A stretch of 64,000 nt of DNA from Urechis unicinctus (Eukaryota > Annelida > Polychaeta > Xenopneusta > Urechidae): the NCBI GenBank assembly GCA_034190875.2, contig CM067351.1, positions 291,741 to 355,740 of the forward strand, read 5' to 3'. The translations under genes and the position numbers were made by a program. A model generated the notes under the pieces. It searched no databases. It was not told where the DNA came from and saw nothing but the letters and a program-made list of their open reading frames with translations. Below are positions 40,225-50,150 of the stretch, in pieces; the stretch's first letter is position 1; every line of letters begins with the position of its first letter.

Positions 40225-40425
40225 ACCATAACAGACAGCAGGCTGTAACGACATTACAATAACACACAGCAGGCTGTAACGACATTACAATAACACACAG
40301 CAGGCTGTAACGACATTGCAATAACACACAGCAGGCTGTAACGACATTACAATAACACACAGACTGTGTAACATTACAAAAACAAACAACAGCCTGTGAT
40401 AACATTACAAAAGCAGTCAACAACC
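40225..40425. repeat. 31-bp minisatellite (AACGACATTACAATAACACACAGCAGGCTGT)
   Basis: Five good copies then degenerate continuation (AACATTAC.A.AAC) to about 40560. Confidence 0.9.
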
Positions 40426-40697
40426 TGTGTAACAATCTAATAACAGACAAAAAAATGTTTTTTTCTCTTCTTAATAACATTTTGATACCAGACAGCTGCA
40501 TGTGATAACATTATGATAGCAGACAAGAAGCTGTGATAACATTATGATAGCAGACAACACCAACTTGATTGAAGACACCAGACACAGACCGCCAGAGGAA
40601 TATAATTAGCTGCTTCAATCTCATCACATTGGGCAGAATAAAACATGCCACCCCCACCTCTCCATCCCACATACACAAGTCCTGTGTAGTTATGTAA

Positions 40698-41976
40698 GTG
40701 TTAGTTATCGCATGGTCACGTGGGTGATATGGGGAAAGAACACGAGGACGCGGAGCGTCCGAGTGTCTTTCACCATATCATCCGCGTGACCATGCGATAA
40801 CATACTTATCGCGATGGCACCTACACGCGATAATCAAGCACGACGCTGTCTCCTAATGACGATAATTAGCGTGAACCTATGTTATGTAAGGTATCTGCGT
40901 GAGACCTGTAAATATGAAAGGTAGTCCCTTAATCCAACATTCGGCCTCAGCTGCTTGCCATGATGGTTTCAACCATAGGAGATCTCGGAGATTTATCTTT
41001 TTTGGAAGCCAGTGATATTGAGACGGATTTTAGTGTTCCTGATGGTGCGTTCGGTGCTCCCATGGATCTATTTTCAGAAAATAAATGGGAAATTAGCGAA
41101 GCTTCCTATGCTGGTCGGATCAGCACCCCGCTGACATCAGACAAATTTAAAGAATCATTGAAGAACAGGGTGCCAAGAAACACTAGAAGATGTGAAAGTT
41201 GGGCTGTGAGTGTATTCAAAGACTGCCGGGATTGGAGGCAGACCCAGCCGGAAGCTGTTAGGGACCCTAATGGATCTATTCCCGAATTTGGGCAAGCTTC
41301 GTTCCAGCAACTAGACTACTGGCTTGCAAGATTCATATGCGAAACTAAACGTCGAGATGGATCGCCCTATCCACCCGGTTCTCTTCGAGGTCTTTCAGCT
41401 GGTATTCAGCGACATCTCATAGAAGAGTATGGTTATAATGTCGCTTTATTTAAGAAGGAGGACATGACGTTCAAGACATTTCAGAATTCATTGGAAAAAC
41501 GAACAAAGGAACTAATAGGCGAAGGAATAGGCGTGCGTTCAAAGACGAAAGATCCCGTGACGCAGAAGGACGAGGAAGCTCGCCGTTGCTGAAGTTAGCA
41601 ACACTGTAGCGCAGAAGACTCGGCTCGGCAGGTGTTACAATTTCGCGCCTCAGCATGATTCCGGGGAGATGGGGTAATACCGTGACTTCCCGATGAGCGC
41701 TACGCAACCACATTAGCGGCTGGCAAGCAAATGACTCTTGAGAAAACCTTCGTTATTGCACTTGTAAAGAGTGCGTGATATTAAGAACCTCCGTAGTATT
41801 GCCATGCTAGAGCCGCGGTGCTCTGTGAGGGACCATCTCAGGTGAAGTTGTTTCTCGGTGATATTGCGACACGGTTGCAGTTATCGCATGGCAAACTGTG
41901 CGTTTGAGGTGATATGGGAAAAAGACCGAGCTTTTTCTCGAGCTCTGATTGGCTGAGAGGAGGGTGCCATGCGATA
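40698..41976 (+). mobile_element. Crypton-like non-autonomous element, left copy
   Basis: A 1279-bp unit shared almost base for base, in inverse orientation, with 47615-48895. Edges are set by where the two copies stop matching: GTGTTAG at the start and GATA at the end. The first 96 bp (40705-40800) form a long imperfect palindrome beginning TTATCGCATGGTCACG and ending CGTGACCATGCGATAA. The last 97 bp (41881-41977) begin TTATCGCATGGC and end GCCATGCGATAA and share GGTGATATGGG-AAAG with the first. A third pair of the motif (TTATCGCG / CGCGATAA) lies at 40806-40834. It carries one plus-strand coding frame. It lacks TIRs of DDE type other than the 10-bp TATCGCATGG / CCATGCGATA. Confidence 0.8.
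40960..41592 (+). CDS. N-terminal half of a Crypton/KIAA1958-type tyrosine recombinase-like protein
   Basis: 210 codons. Residues 1-55 are acidic and low in structure. Residues 56-160 match the N-terminal all-helical core-binding region of KIAA1958 / ZMYM / QRICH1-type proteins, which derive from Crypton transposons: WAVSVFKDCRDWR, LDYWLARFICETKRRDG, YPPGSLRGLSAGIQRHL, then FKTFQNSLEKRTKEL and GIGVRSKTKDP. A full recombinase continues into a catalytic domain with R..H..R..Y; here the frame turns abruptly to EEARRC and stops, and no catalytic residue follows within the element. So it should bind DNA at best, not cut it. The family assignment is from memory of motif order. The start is the first ATG of the frame (a second ATG follows directly). 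Confidence 0.7.
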   Translation: MMVSTIGDLGDLSFLEASDIETDFSVPDGAFGAPMDLFSENKWEISEASYAGRISTPLTSDKFKESLKNRVPRNTRRCESWAVSVFKDCRDWRQTQPEAVRDPNGSIPEFGQASFQQLDYWLARFICETKRRDGSPYPPGSLRGLSAGIQRHLIEEYGYNVALFKKEDMTFKTFQNSLEKRTKELIGEGIGVRSKTKDPVTQKDEEARRC

Positions 41977-41995
41977 AATACATTTCACCATAACC

Positions 41996-42286
41996 AACAA
42001 GAGGCCCATGGGAGCCATGTGGGAACTTGGCGAACTGCATCCAAATAATTGCAACAATTTCAGAATGGGGCCACAATTGACCAATATCGGCCACAAATTA
42101 CCTAAGTTATCATGCCTCTTATGTTGAAAATCATTATGATTGCAAAGTGATTCATGGGAAATGAAAAGTCATAACGTGTAAATCATCATTACGTTATGAT
42201 ATATACAATAAGATGAATTATTGGACCAATTTTGAAATTTGCCCGGGGGCCTCGAGGTTTCCCCATGTATCTACGGGGCTCTTGTT
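41996..42286 (+). mobile_element. MITE with AACAAGAGGCCC / GGGCCTCTTGTT ends, copy 1
   Basis: Terminal inverted repeats run roughly 35 bp: AACAAGAGGCCCATGGG..CATGTGGGAA at the left and TTCCCCATGTATCTACGGGGCTCTTGTT at the right. The interior is AT-rich and non-coding. I recall this end sequence as common in mollusc genomes. Confidence 0.7.
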
Positions 42287-42706
42287 TGTGTAGCACGAAA
42301 GGGAAATGAAAAATCATAAGGTACGTTATCATCGTTATGATGTCTAATGGGAACCATCGATAACCAATGGTGATAAAGAAGTATTGACTGGCATGGCTTC
42401 GTTTGCGATGTGTTGCATCGATATGCAAATTTTTTTAGAGGACATTCATTTTTACAGTGAATTGGACTGGTCCGTATTGCTGCTTGCCGGCTTTACGCAA
42501 AGCGAGCTGGCAGCAGCGGTGACCTTTGTGAAACTATCAACCTTAAACATTCATTCAGAAGCCAAACAACATTAAGCAATAAAAAATCCGTATCAACCTA
42601 TAATTAACAAAATTACTATGGATATATCAATCATGTTGAGTGTTTAGCTGTTGTTGGCACCTGTAATACTTATTATTTATATATGACAATGCCTGCTAGT
42701 GTGCTA

Positions 42707-42778
42707 GGCCGCGTGGCGTAGCGTCAATGATTTAGACTTCCATGCCAGAGGCCGGTGTTCAAATCCCGTACACGGACA
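42707..42778 (+). mobile_element. tRNA-derived SINE-like head, copy 1
   Basis: Contains an A-box-like TGGCGTAGCG at 42714 and a B-box-like GGTGTTCAAATCC at 42754 spaced as in a tRNA, with TTAGACTTCCATGCCAGAGG between. The T stem does not pair well and acceptor ends do not match, so it is not a working tRNA gene. It recurs at 44916-44986 with several substitutions. Confidence 0.6.
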
Positions 42779-44205
42779 TAATTTTTTTTCCGAATTTTCG
42801 TGCCACAACAATTATTTCATCTAATTTCAATAGAACACGATTTGTGCTGTCGATGACAACAGCTGAGCAGATTTTTATCATTATAGAACTGATATTTACG
42901 ATTTTATTAGCAATCGAAAATTGGACGAAAATTGACTGAGTGAAATTTGTTTTTTCAACTCAACGCGCTTTGAAAACGACGAATATTTTGATAGCGTATG
43001 TCAATTATCAAAGTTTAGTAACTGTGTCAGCTTTTAGATACTGGTAATTTTGTTACGATCGGACGATAATTAGTGAATTTATTGCGAAATTAAAACGTTG
43101 AGAGATTTTGGTTACCAGAAATTTTCGACCTGCTACAATTTTTTTAACAATGCATTATTTACAACTAAGTATATTTAGAAAAAGTTTACAATTACATTAC
43201 ACTTTCAGAATATCTAAACTGTTTTTAAATGAAATTCTAAAGCATGGACGTATTGAGCATTGAACTTGTGTCATTTTTTATAAACTTTGATGCTTTCGTG
43301 ACCGGAAGTGACGTCATCGACATTCATGATATTTTAGGACACGTCTTGGTATGTCGCTGAGAACATGTGAACCAAATTTTATTACCATCGGACATGTATT
43401 GACGGTTTTATAGGCGCTCAAAATATTCTGGAAACTTTTGTTGCCATTTGGACCGATACCACTTTTTTCCGACCTTAGACGCTTGGGAAAACCATTGGTT
43501 GGATCGCCGTATATGTATTTAGAAAAAGTTTGCAATTGGAATGAGCTACACGATGGTGTAAAGTTTTTAACAATCCGACCATTATTAACGGAGTTATTCG
43601 AGTTACTAGATTTTCACTTATTCGATGACCTTGACCTTAGTTTCAGGTCAAGGTCACAACAAAACCTCTCGGTTCTGGGCATCATTACCCCCTAACGATG
43701 GGTGAAGAACAAATTGGAAAATTTCCAAAATTGCGACCTGTTTCGCGGATCACAACAAATGATATCTGATAGGCGCTCAACATATTCATGAAACTTTTGT
43801 TGCCATTTGGACCGATACCACGTTTTTTCGACCTTAGGCGCTCGGGAAAACCATTGGTTGGATCGCCGTATAAGTATTTAGAAAAAGTTTGCAATTTGAA
43901 TGAGCTACACGATGGTGTAAAGTTTGTAACGATCCGACCATTATTAACGGAGTTATTCGAGGTACTAGTTTTTCACTTATTCGATGACCCTGACCTTAGT
44001 TTTGGGTCAAGGTCAAAACAAAACATCTGGGTTCTGCGCATCATTCACGCCTAGCGATGGGTGAAAAAAAAATTGGAAAATTTCAAAAATTGCGACCTGT
44101 ATCGTGTAACAAAAAAAGTGTTACAAACATTATACAAACATACATACATACAAACTTACAAACCGGACCGATCGCCATAACTTGGCGTTCCGAAAACGCC
44201 AAGTT

Positions 44206-44495
44206 AACAAGAGGCCCATGGGTACATGGGGGAACTTGGCGAACTGCATCCAAACAATTGCAACAATTTCTAAATCGGGCCAAAATTGGCCAAAATCGGC
44301 CAAATATTACCTAAATTATCATGCCTCTTATGTTGAAAATCATTATGATTGCAAAGTGATTCATGGGAAATGAAAAATCATAACGTGCAAATCATCATTA
44401 CGTTATAATATATACAATAAGATGAATTAGTGGGCCGATTTTGAAATTTGCCCATGGGCCTCAAGGTTTCCCCATGTATCTACGGGCCTCTTGTT
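44206..44495 (+). mobile_element. MITE with AACAAGAGGCCC ends, copy 2
   Basis: AACAAGAGGCCCATGGGTACATGGGGGAACTTGG at the left pairs well with CAAGGTTTCCCCATGTATCTACGGGCCTCTTGTT at the right; better preserved inverted repeats than copy 1. Confidence 0.72.
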
Positions 44496-44915
44496 TGTGT
44501 AGCACGAGAGGGAAATGAAAAATCATAAGGTACTTTATCATCGTTATGATGTCTAATGGGAACCATCGATAAGCAAGGGTGATAAAGAAGTATTGACTGG
44601 CATGGTTTCGTTTGCTGTGTGTTGCATCGATATGCTAATTATTTTAGAGGACATACATTTTTACAGTGAATTGGACGGGTCCGTATGGCTGCTTGCCGGC
44701 TTTACGCAAAGCGAGCTGGCAGCAGCGGCGACCTTTGTGAAACTATCAACCTTAAACATTCATTCAGAAGCCAATCAACATTAAGCAATAAAAAATCCGT
44801 ATCAACCAATAATTAACAAAATTACTATGGATTTCTCAATCATGTTGAGTGTTTAGCTGGTGTTGGCACCTGTAATACTTTTTATCTATATATGACAATT
44901 ATTAGTTGTGTGCCA

Positions 44916-44986
44916 GGCCGCGTGGCGTAGCGGCATTGTTTTAGACTTCCATGCCAGAGGCCGGTGTTCAAATACATTGCACGGAC
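44916..44986 (+). mobile_element. tRNA-derived SINE-like head, copy 2
   Basis: GGCCGCGTGGCGTAGCGGCA with A box TGGCGTAGCGGC, then GGTGTTCAAATACATT where the B box has decayed further than in copy 1. Part of the tandem unit. Confidence 0.55.
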
Positions 44987-46719
44987 AAAATTTTTTTCCC
45001 GAATTTTCGTGCCACAACAATTATTTCATTTAAATTCAATAGAACACGATTCGTGCTGTCGATGACAACAGCCGAGCAGATTTTTATCATTAAAGAACTG
45101 ATATTTACGATTTTATTAGCAACCGAAAATTTGACGAAAATTGACTGAGTGAAATTTGTTTTTTCAACTCAACGCGCTTTGAAAACGACGAATATTTTGA
45201 TAGCATATGTCAACAATCAAAGTTTGGCAATTGTACCAGCATTCAGAAAATGTTAATTTTGTTACGATCGGACGATAATTAGTGAATTTATTGCGAAATA
45301 AATAAGTTGAGAGATTTTGGTTACCAGAAATTTTCGACCTGCTACAATTTTTTTAACAATGCATTATTTACAACTAAGTATATTTAGAAAAAGTTTACAA
45401 TTACATTACACTTTCAGAATATCTAAACTGTTTAAAAATGGAACTGTAAAGTACGGACGTATTGAGCATTGAACTTGTGTCATTTTTTGAAAACTTTGAT
45501 GCTATTGTAACCGGAAGTGACGTCATCGACATTCATGATTTTTTAGTACACGTCTTGGTATGTTGCGGAGAACAGGTGAACCAAATTTCATTACCATCGG
45601 ACATGTATTGACGATTTTATAGGCGCTCAAAATATTCATGAAACTTATATTGCCATTTGGACCGATAACACGTTTTTTCGACCTTAGGCGCTTGGGTAAA
45701 CCATTGGTTGGATCGCCGTATATGTCATTAGAAAAAGTTTGCAATTTGAATGAGCTACACGATGGTGTAAATTTTGTAACGATCCAGCCATTATTAACGG
45801 AGTTATTCGAGGTACTAATTTTTCACTTATTCAATGACCTTGACCTTACTTTCGGTCAAGGTCAAAACAAAACCTCTCGGTTCAATTAGCGCCTAGCGAT
45901 GGGCGAAAAAAAATTGGAAAATTTCCAAAATTGCGACCTGTATCGGGATTAATATCTGATAGGCGCTCAACATATTCATTAAAACTTTTGTTGCGCCGAT
46001 ACCACTTTTTTTCGACCTTAGGCGCTCGGGAAAACCATTGGTTGGATCGCCGTATAGTATTTAGAAAAAGTTTACAATTTGAATGAGCTACACGATGGTG
46101 TAAAGTTTTGTAACGATCCGACCATTATTAACGGAGTTATCCGAGGTACTAGTTTTTCACTTATTCAATGACCTTGACCTTACTTTTCGGTCAAGGTCAA
46201 AACAAAACTTCTCGGTTCTGCGCCTTATTAGCGCCTAGCGATGGGCGAAGAAAAAATTGGAAAATTTCCAAAATTGCGACCTGTATCGCGGATCACAACA
46301 AATGATATCTGATAGGCGCTCAACATATTCATGAAACTTTTGTTGCCATTTGGACCGATACCACTTTTTTTCGACCTTAGGCGCTCGGGAAAACCATTGG
46401 TTGGATCGCCGTATTAGTATTTAGAAAAAGTTTGCAATTTGAATGAGCTACACGATGGTGTAAAGTTTGTAACGATCCGACCATTATTAACGGAGTTATT
46501 CGAGATACTAGTTTTTCACTTATTCAATGACCCTGACCTTAGTTTTAGGTCAAGGTCAAAACAAAACATCTCGGTTCTGCGCATCATTGACGCCTAGCGA
46601 TGGGTGAAGAAAAAATTGGAAAGTTTCAAAAACTGCGACCTGTATCGCGAAACAAAAAAAAGGTTAACAAACATACATACATACATACATACAAACATAC
46701 AAACCGGGGTGATCGCCAT

Positions 46720-46747
46720 AACTTGGCGAATGCGAATTCGCCAAGTT
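46720..46747. repeat. Terminal hairpin (AACTTGGCGAAT stem)
   Basis: 12-bp perfect stem with a GCGA loop, directly after a (CATA)n tail and ACCGGGGTGATCGCCAT. The equivalent hairpin of unit 1 (44179-44205) has an 11-bp stem AACTTGGCGTT with loop CCGAA. Confidence 0.8.
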
Positions 46748-47614
46748 AACAATGTCAAGGTTAACAATATGTACAGCCACATGTGATCACAGAGCCATGG
46801 ATCATTCCTACAACAGATGGCTGAGGACAAAATACACATTGGATTGACATGAGACAAACTGCTACAACAGAGTCAGCTCTGTCGTCTTCAGGCAGCCAGA
46901 CGTGACATGCGCTGTGATGGCGTGACCTGTGACCTTATAGAGCGCCGGCAGGTAGAGACAACGTGCAGACAGCGCCGGGTAAACAACACCTCAACCCAGC
47001 CCACTGGACGCTAATGGGCGACCATCCCCGTCCCTGGTTGGCCAGCAGCTCTGTGACGTCAGCCGTGTGGACGTTGCTGTGAGTCGCACTGTGTCAGTAC
47101 AGCGTGCGTGTTAGGGGAGGTGTAGCAGGTGATCTTCTGTACGTGAGTTGCTACCTGCTGTCTGACAGCAGACACTGGTGTGGTGTAGATAGAGCCGCGG
47201 TCATCTATAAACACGAGCTGGCCGTTGATGTGGATGATGCCCCATGGAGCACCACAGAACTCAGATGGAAGCTCAATACAGGCTGCTGGGGCTCTCGTCT
47301 TCACCCCGTACAGCTGTAGTAGACAAGTGAGGCTGTCATCACGCGGTCCCAGTACGGCCATGCCACCACCGTCACACACACAGCAGCAGGCATTGTAACA
47401 TGATACTCCCCGCAGACGACCTGCATCAGTCACACGGTGTGTAGTGCTGTCCACCACCTCCACCTCACCTACCAGTGTATGAGTAGCAAATAGTGGATTA
47501 AAACGAGGATTATTTCCCGCCATGACCAGCAGACTGCTGTCACTGACACACATACTCACGAGCACATACTCACGAGCACAGGTCTGCCAGCTCTCCTGTA
47601 TCACATTATACTTC

Positions 47615-48895
47615 TATCGCATGGCACCCTCCTCTCAGCCAATCAGAGCTCGAGAAAAAGCTCGGTCTTTTTCCCATATCACCTCAAACGCACAGTTTGC
47701 CATGCGATAACTGCAACCGTGTCGCAATATCACCGAGAAACAACTTCACCTGAGATGGTCCCTCACAGAGCACCGCGGCTCTAGCATGGCAATACTACGG
47801 AGGTTCTTAATATCACGCACTCTTTACAAGTGCAATAACGAAGGTTTTCTCAAGAGTCATTTGCTTGCCAGCCGCTAATGTGGTTGCGTAGCGCTCATCG
47901 GGAAGTCACGGTATTACCCCATCTCCCCGGAATCATGCTGAGGCGCGAAATTGTAACACCTGCCGAGCCGAGTCTTCTGCGCTACAGTGTTGCTAACTTC
48001 AGCAACGGCGAGCTTCCTCGTCCTTCTGCGTCACGGGATCTTTCGTCTTTGAACGCACGCCTATTCCTTCGCCTATTAGTTCCTTTGTTCGTTTTTCCAA
48101 TGAATTCTGAAATGTCTTGAACGTCATGTCCTCCTTCTTAAATAAAAGCGACATTATAACCATACTCTTCTATGAGATGTCGCTGAATACCAGCTGAAAG
48201 ACCTCGAAGAGAACCGGGTGGATAGGGCGATCCATCTCGACGTTTAGTTTCGCATATGAATCTTGCAAGCCAGTAGTCTAGTTGCTGGAACGAAGCTTGC
48301 CCAAATTCGGGAATAGATCCATTAGGGTCCCTAACAGCTTCCGGCTGGGTCTGCCTCCAATCCCGGCAGTCTTTGAATACACTCACAGCCCAACTTTCAC
48401 ATCTTCTAGTGTTTCTTGGCACCCTGTTCTTCAATGATTCTTTAAATTTGTCTGATGTCAGCGGGGTGCTGATCCGACCAGCATAGGAAGCTTCGCTAAT
48501 TTCCCATTTATTTTCTGAAAATAGATCCATGGGAGCACCGAACGCACCATCAGGAACACTAAAATCCGTCTCAATATCACTGGCTTCCAAAAAAGATAAA
48601 TCTCCGAGATCTCCTATGGTTGAAACCCATCATGGCAAGCAGCTGAGGCCGAATGTTGGATTAAGGGACTACCTTTCATATTTACAGGTCTCACGCAGAT
48701 ACCTTACATAACATAGGTTCACGCTAATTATCGTCATTAGGAGACAGCGTCGTGCTTGATTATCGCGTGTAGGTGCCATCGCGATAAGTATGTTATCGCA
48801 TGGTCACGCGGATGATATGGTGAAAGACACTCGGACGCTCCGCGTCCTCGTGTTCTTTCCCCATATCACCCACGTGACCATGCGATAACTAACAC
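47615..48895 (-). mobile_element. Crypton-like non-autonomous element, right copy, inside the kelch gene
   Basis: Reverse complement of 40698-41976. I find only two length differences: an extra G in a GGG run (ATGATGGG, near 48633) and an extra T in a TTTT run (near 48147), which account exactly for 1281 versus 1279 bp. Ends are TATCGCATGG at 47615 and GATAACTAACAC ending 48895. It has the same orientation as the host gene. Confidence 0.82.
48138..48645 (-). pseudogene. Recombinase N-terminal-domain ORF, frameshifted copy
   Basis: The same protein as at 40960-41592, but an extra G at the start (after ATGATG) puts the first residues out of frame and an extra T after codon NVA ends the frame early at 48138. 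Between them (48590-48150) the 146 residues are the same as in the left copy. Either this copy is newly dead or both indels are homopolymer errors of the assembly. Confidence 0.7.
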
Positions 48896-49104
48896 ATAAT
48901 GCTTCTCTTGTCTTGACCGGCCCCGGCGATGTATATACTCTCCCCCAGACCACAGCAGGCGACGCTGTCATGAAGCCGACCAGTAGTGGTGCTAGGGGAG
49001 TCCACCTCGTGCGGAGGCGACGTCCAGGACGCAGGGTAGATAGACAGGCTGGATGAACCCCACCACACAGTCGCCGCAAACGACTGACGTGGTACAGCTA
49101 CTGA

Positions 49105-49290
49105 TGATGAGGGAGCTGGTCGTAATGAGGGAGCTGGTCGTGATGAGGGAGCTGCTGTAGATAAGAGAGCTGGTCGTGATGAGGGAGCTGGTCGTGATGA
49201 GGCAGCTGGTCGTGATGAGGGAGCTGGTGTAGATGAGGGAGCTGGTATTGATGAGGGAGCTGATGTAGATGAGGGAGCTGCTGTTGACGT
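49105..49290. repeat. 18-bp coding minisatellite (GAGGGAGCTGGTCGTGAT)
   Basis: About ten units, in frame with the kelch gene on the minus strand, where they encode the six-residue Ala-Pro-Ser-Ser-Arg-Pro type repeat of the linker. Confidence 0.88.
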
Positions 49291-50150
49291 GGACACAGAG
49301 GAAGCTGCAGTGATGAGGGAGGTGGGCGGCATGGTAGATGCGGGTTTAACTGATGCTGCTGCAGCTGCTGTTAAGATGGCGCGGGAAGCAGAATTGGCGC
49401 TTACTACAGGATCACGATTAGCTATAAATTTCAGATTCATTTTGATCATACTATTAAGATCTAAACAGGCAATTATTGAGGGAAGATGACGCAGTCTGGT
49501 TTGGGTGTCAGCGCTTAACCAATTGATAGCAGCGAATAATCTGTCATCAGGGCATTCTACAGCAAGCGAAGCATGGCTTACGGATAGCTTAACAGATAAG
49601 AGATCTAAAGATTGGAAACTATGATCGTCTACAAGCTCCTTAAAGTTATGCAAGGCTAAAGATTCAAATTTGTGGATAAGCATTTGGTCGTTAATGTGGT
49701 AGCCACCCCCTCAGACAGTTACTGACACTTGGTACACAGTTAGTCAACACTACTCGTTGGCAGTCGTCCGCCAGCTGTTTGATGCCCAGCTTCTTGGCTG
49801 TGTCTCCCAGCGCCGAGGCAAATTCTTGGGGCACTTCAACCCGCCCTAAATAGAGAAATTCTAACAGGAAATGCATGATTTCGTCATTGATGGTCAGACC
49901 CAGGCTGGACAAGGAGGGGTTGTCAGTTAGGATTGGTAGAAGGAAGCTGCATAATGCCACAATGACCACGCGATGCACCTTATATTGCTGGCTCCGGGTG
50001 ATCAACGTGAAGTCAGTGAACTGCTGCTTCTTATAAAGCTCCCATTGAACTTGTCGAGTGTCAATCGCGCTGGGTATCTCAGAGGTAAATGTGGCGCCAC
50101 CTTTGGACACGAATGGATCACTGGAAGCCATCCTGATTGTTGTCAATGTC

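Larger units (their letters stand above)
41996..44205 (+). repeat. Composite repeat, tandem unit 1
   Basis: About 2.21 kb, repeated at 44206-46750 with the same internal order: MITE (41996-42286), spacer, tRNA-like head (42707-42778), about 650 bp of unique filler, two copies of a 355-bp subrepeat (starts about 43412 and 43771, with GTTGCCATTTGGACCGATACCAC, AACCATTGGTTGGATCGCCGTAT and TGACCTTGACCTTAG), a CATA-rich tail and a hairpin (44179-44205). Frames of 60-90 codons in both units are conserved only because the units are recent duplicates. Confidence 0.85.
44206..46750 (+). repeat. Composite repeat, tandem unit 2
   Basis: Second copy of the 2.2-kb composite, longer because it holds three 355-bp subrepeats (starts about 45621, 45960 and 46314) instead of two. 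Its MITE spans 44206-44495, its tRNA-like head 44916-44986, and its closing hairpin 46720-46747. It runs up to about 110 bp from the stop codon of the kelch gene on the other strand. Confidence 0.85.
46862..50150 (-). pseudogene. BTB-BACK-kelch (kelch-like) gene interrupted by a Crypton-like element
   Basis: Exon starts after acceptor TTCTTGATTTCAG (plus 50151-50163); ATG at 50131-50129 opens MASSDPFVSKGG. BTB domain: about 50040-49730 (FTDFTLITRSQQYKVHR, FLYLGRVEVPQEF). One frameshift in a G5 run near 49705 links to BACK (49690-49440; FESLALHNFKELVDDHSF). Then a 110-residue Ala/Pro/Ser linker with SSRPAP repeats (49430-49090), and kelch motifs (SVACCGLGESIYIAGAG, then after the insertion NVIQESWQTCAREYVLVSM, SLLVMAGN, GGGMAVLGPRDDSL). 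A second frame change near 47065 gives a plausible C-terminus ending at a TAG, 46864-46862. Such proteins usually act as CUL3 adaptors. The 1281-bp element at 47615-48895 splits the propeller. The allele looks broken unless the frameshifts are assembly errors and the element is absent from some haplotypes. Confidence 0.75.

Noticed and set aside
41471-41713. 80-codon antisense frame present in both Crypton-like copies
   Set aside because: It is identical in both copies only because the copies are; no domain, and it overlaps the recombinase-like frame.
42707-42778. Functional tRNA gene
   Set aside because: A and B boxes are present but the T stem and acceptor stem do not pair; a diverged copy lies in the tandem unit, so it is a SINE-like head.
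47615-48895. Element acting as a spliceable intron of the kelch gene
   Set aside because: GT and AG dinucleotides near the ends are available only in phases that do not rejoin the frame.
47600-48906. 14-bp target duplication of the Crypton-like element (AGAAGCATTATGTG / AGAAGTATAATGTG)
   Set aside because: The two stretches differ at two positions and keeping only one would break the kelch frame; exact removal of the element gives the in-frame join instead.
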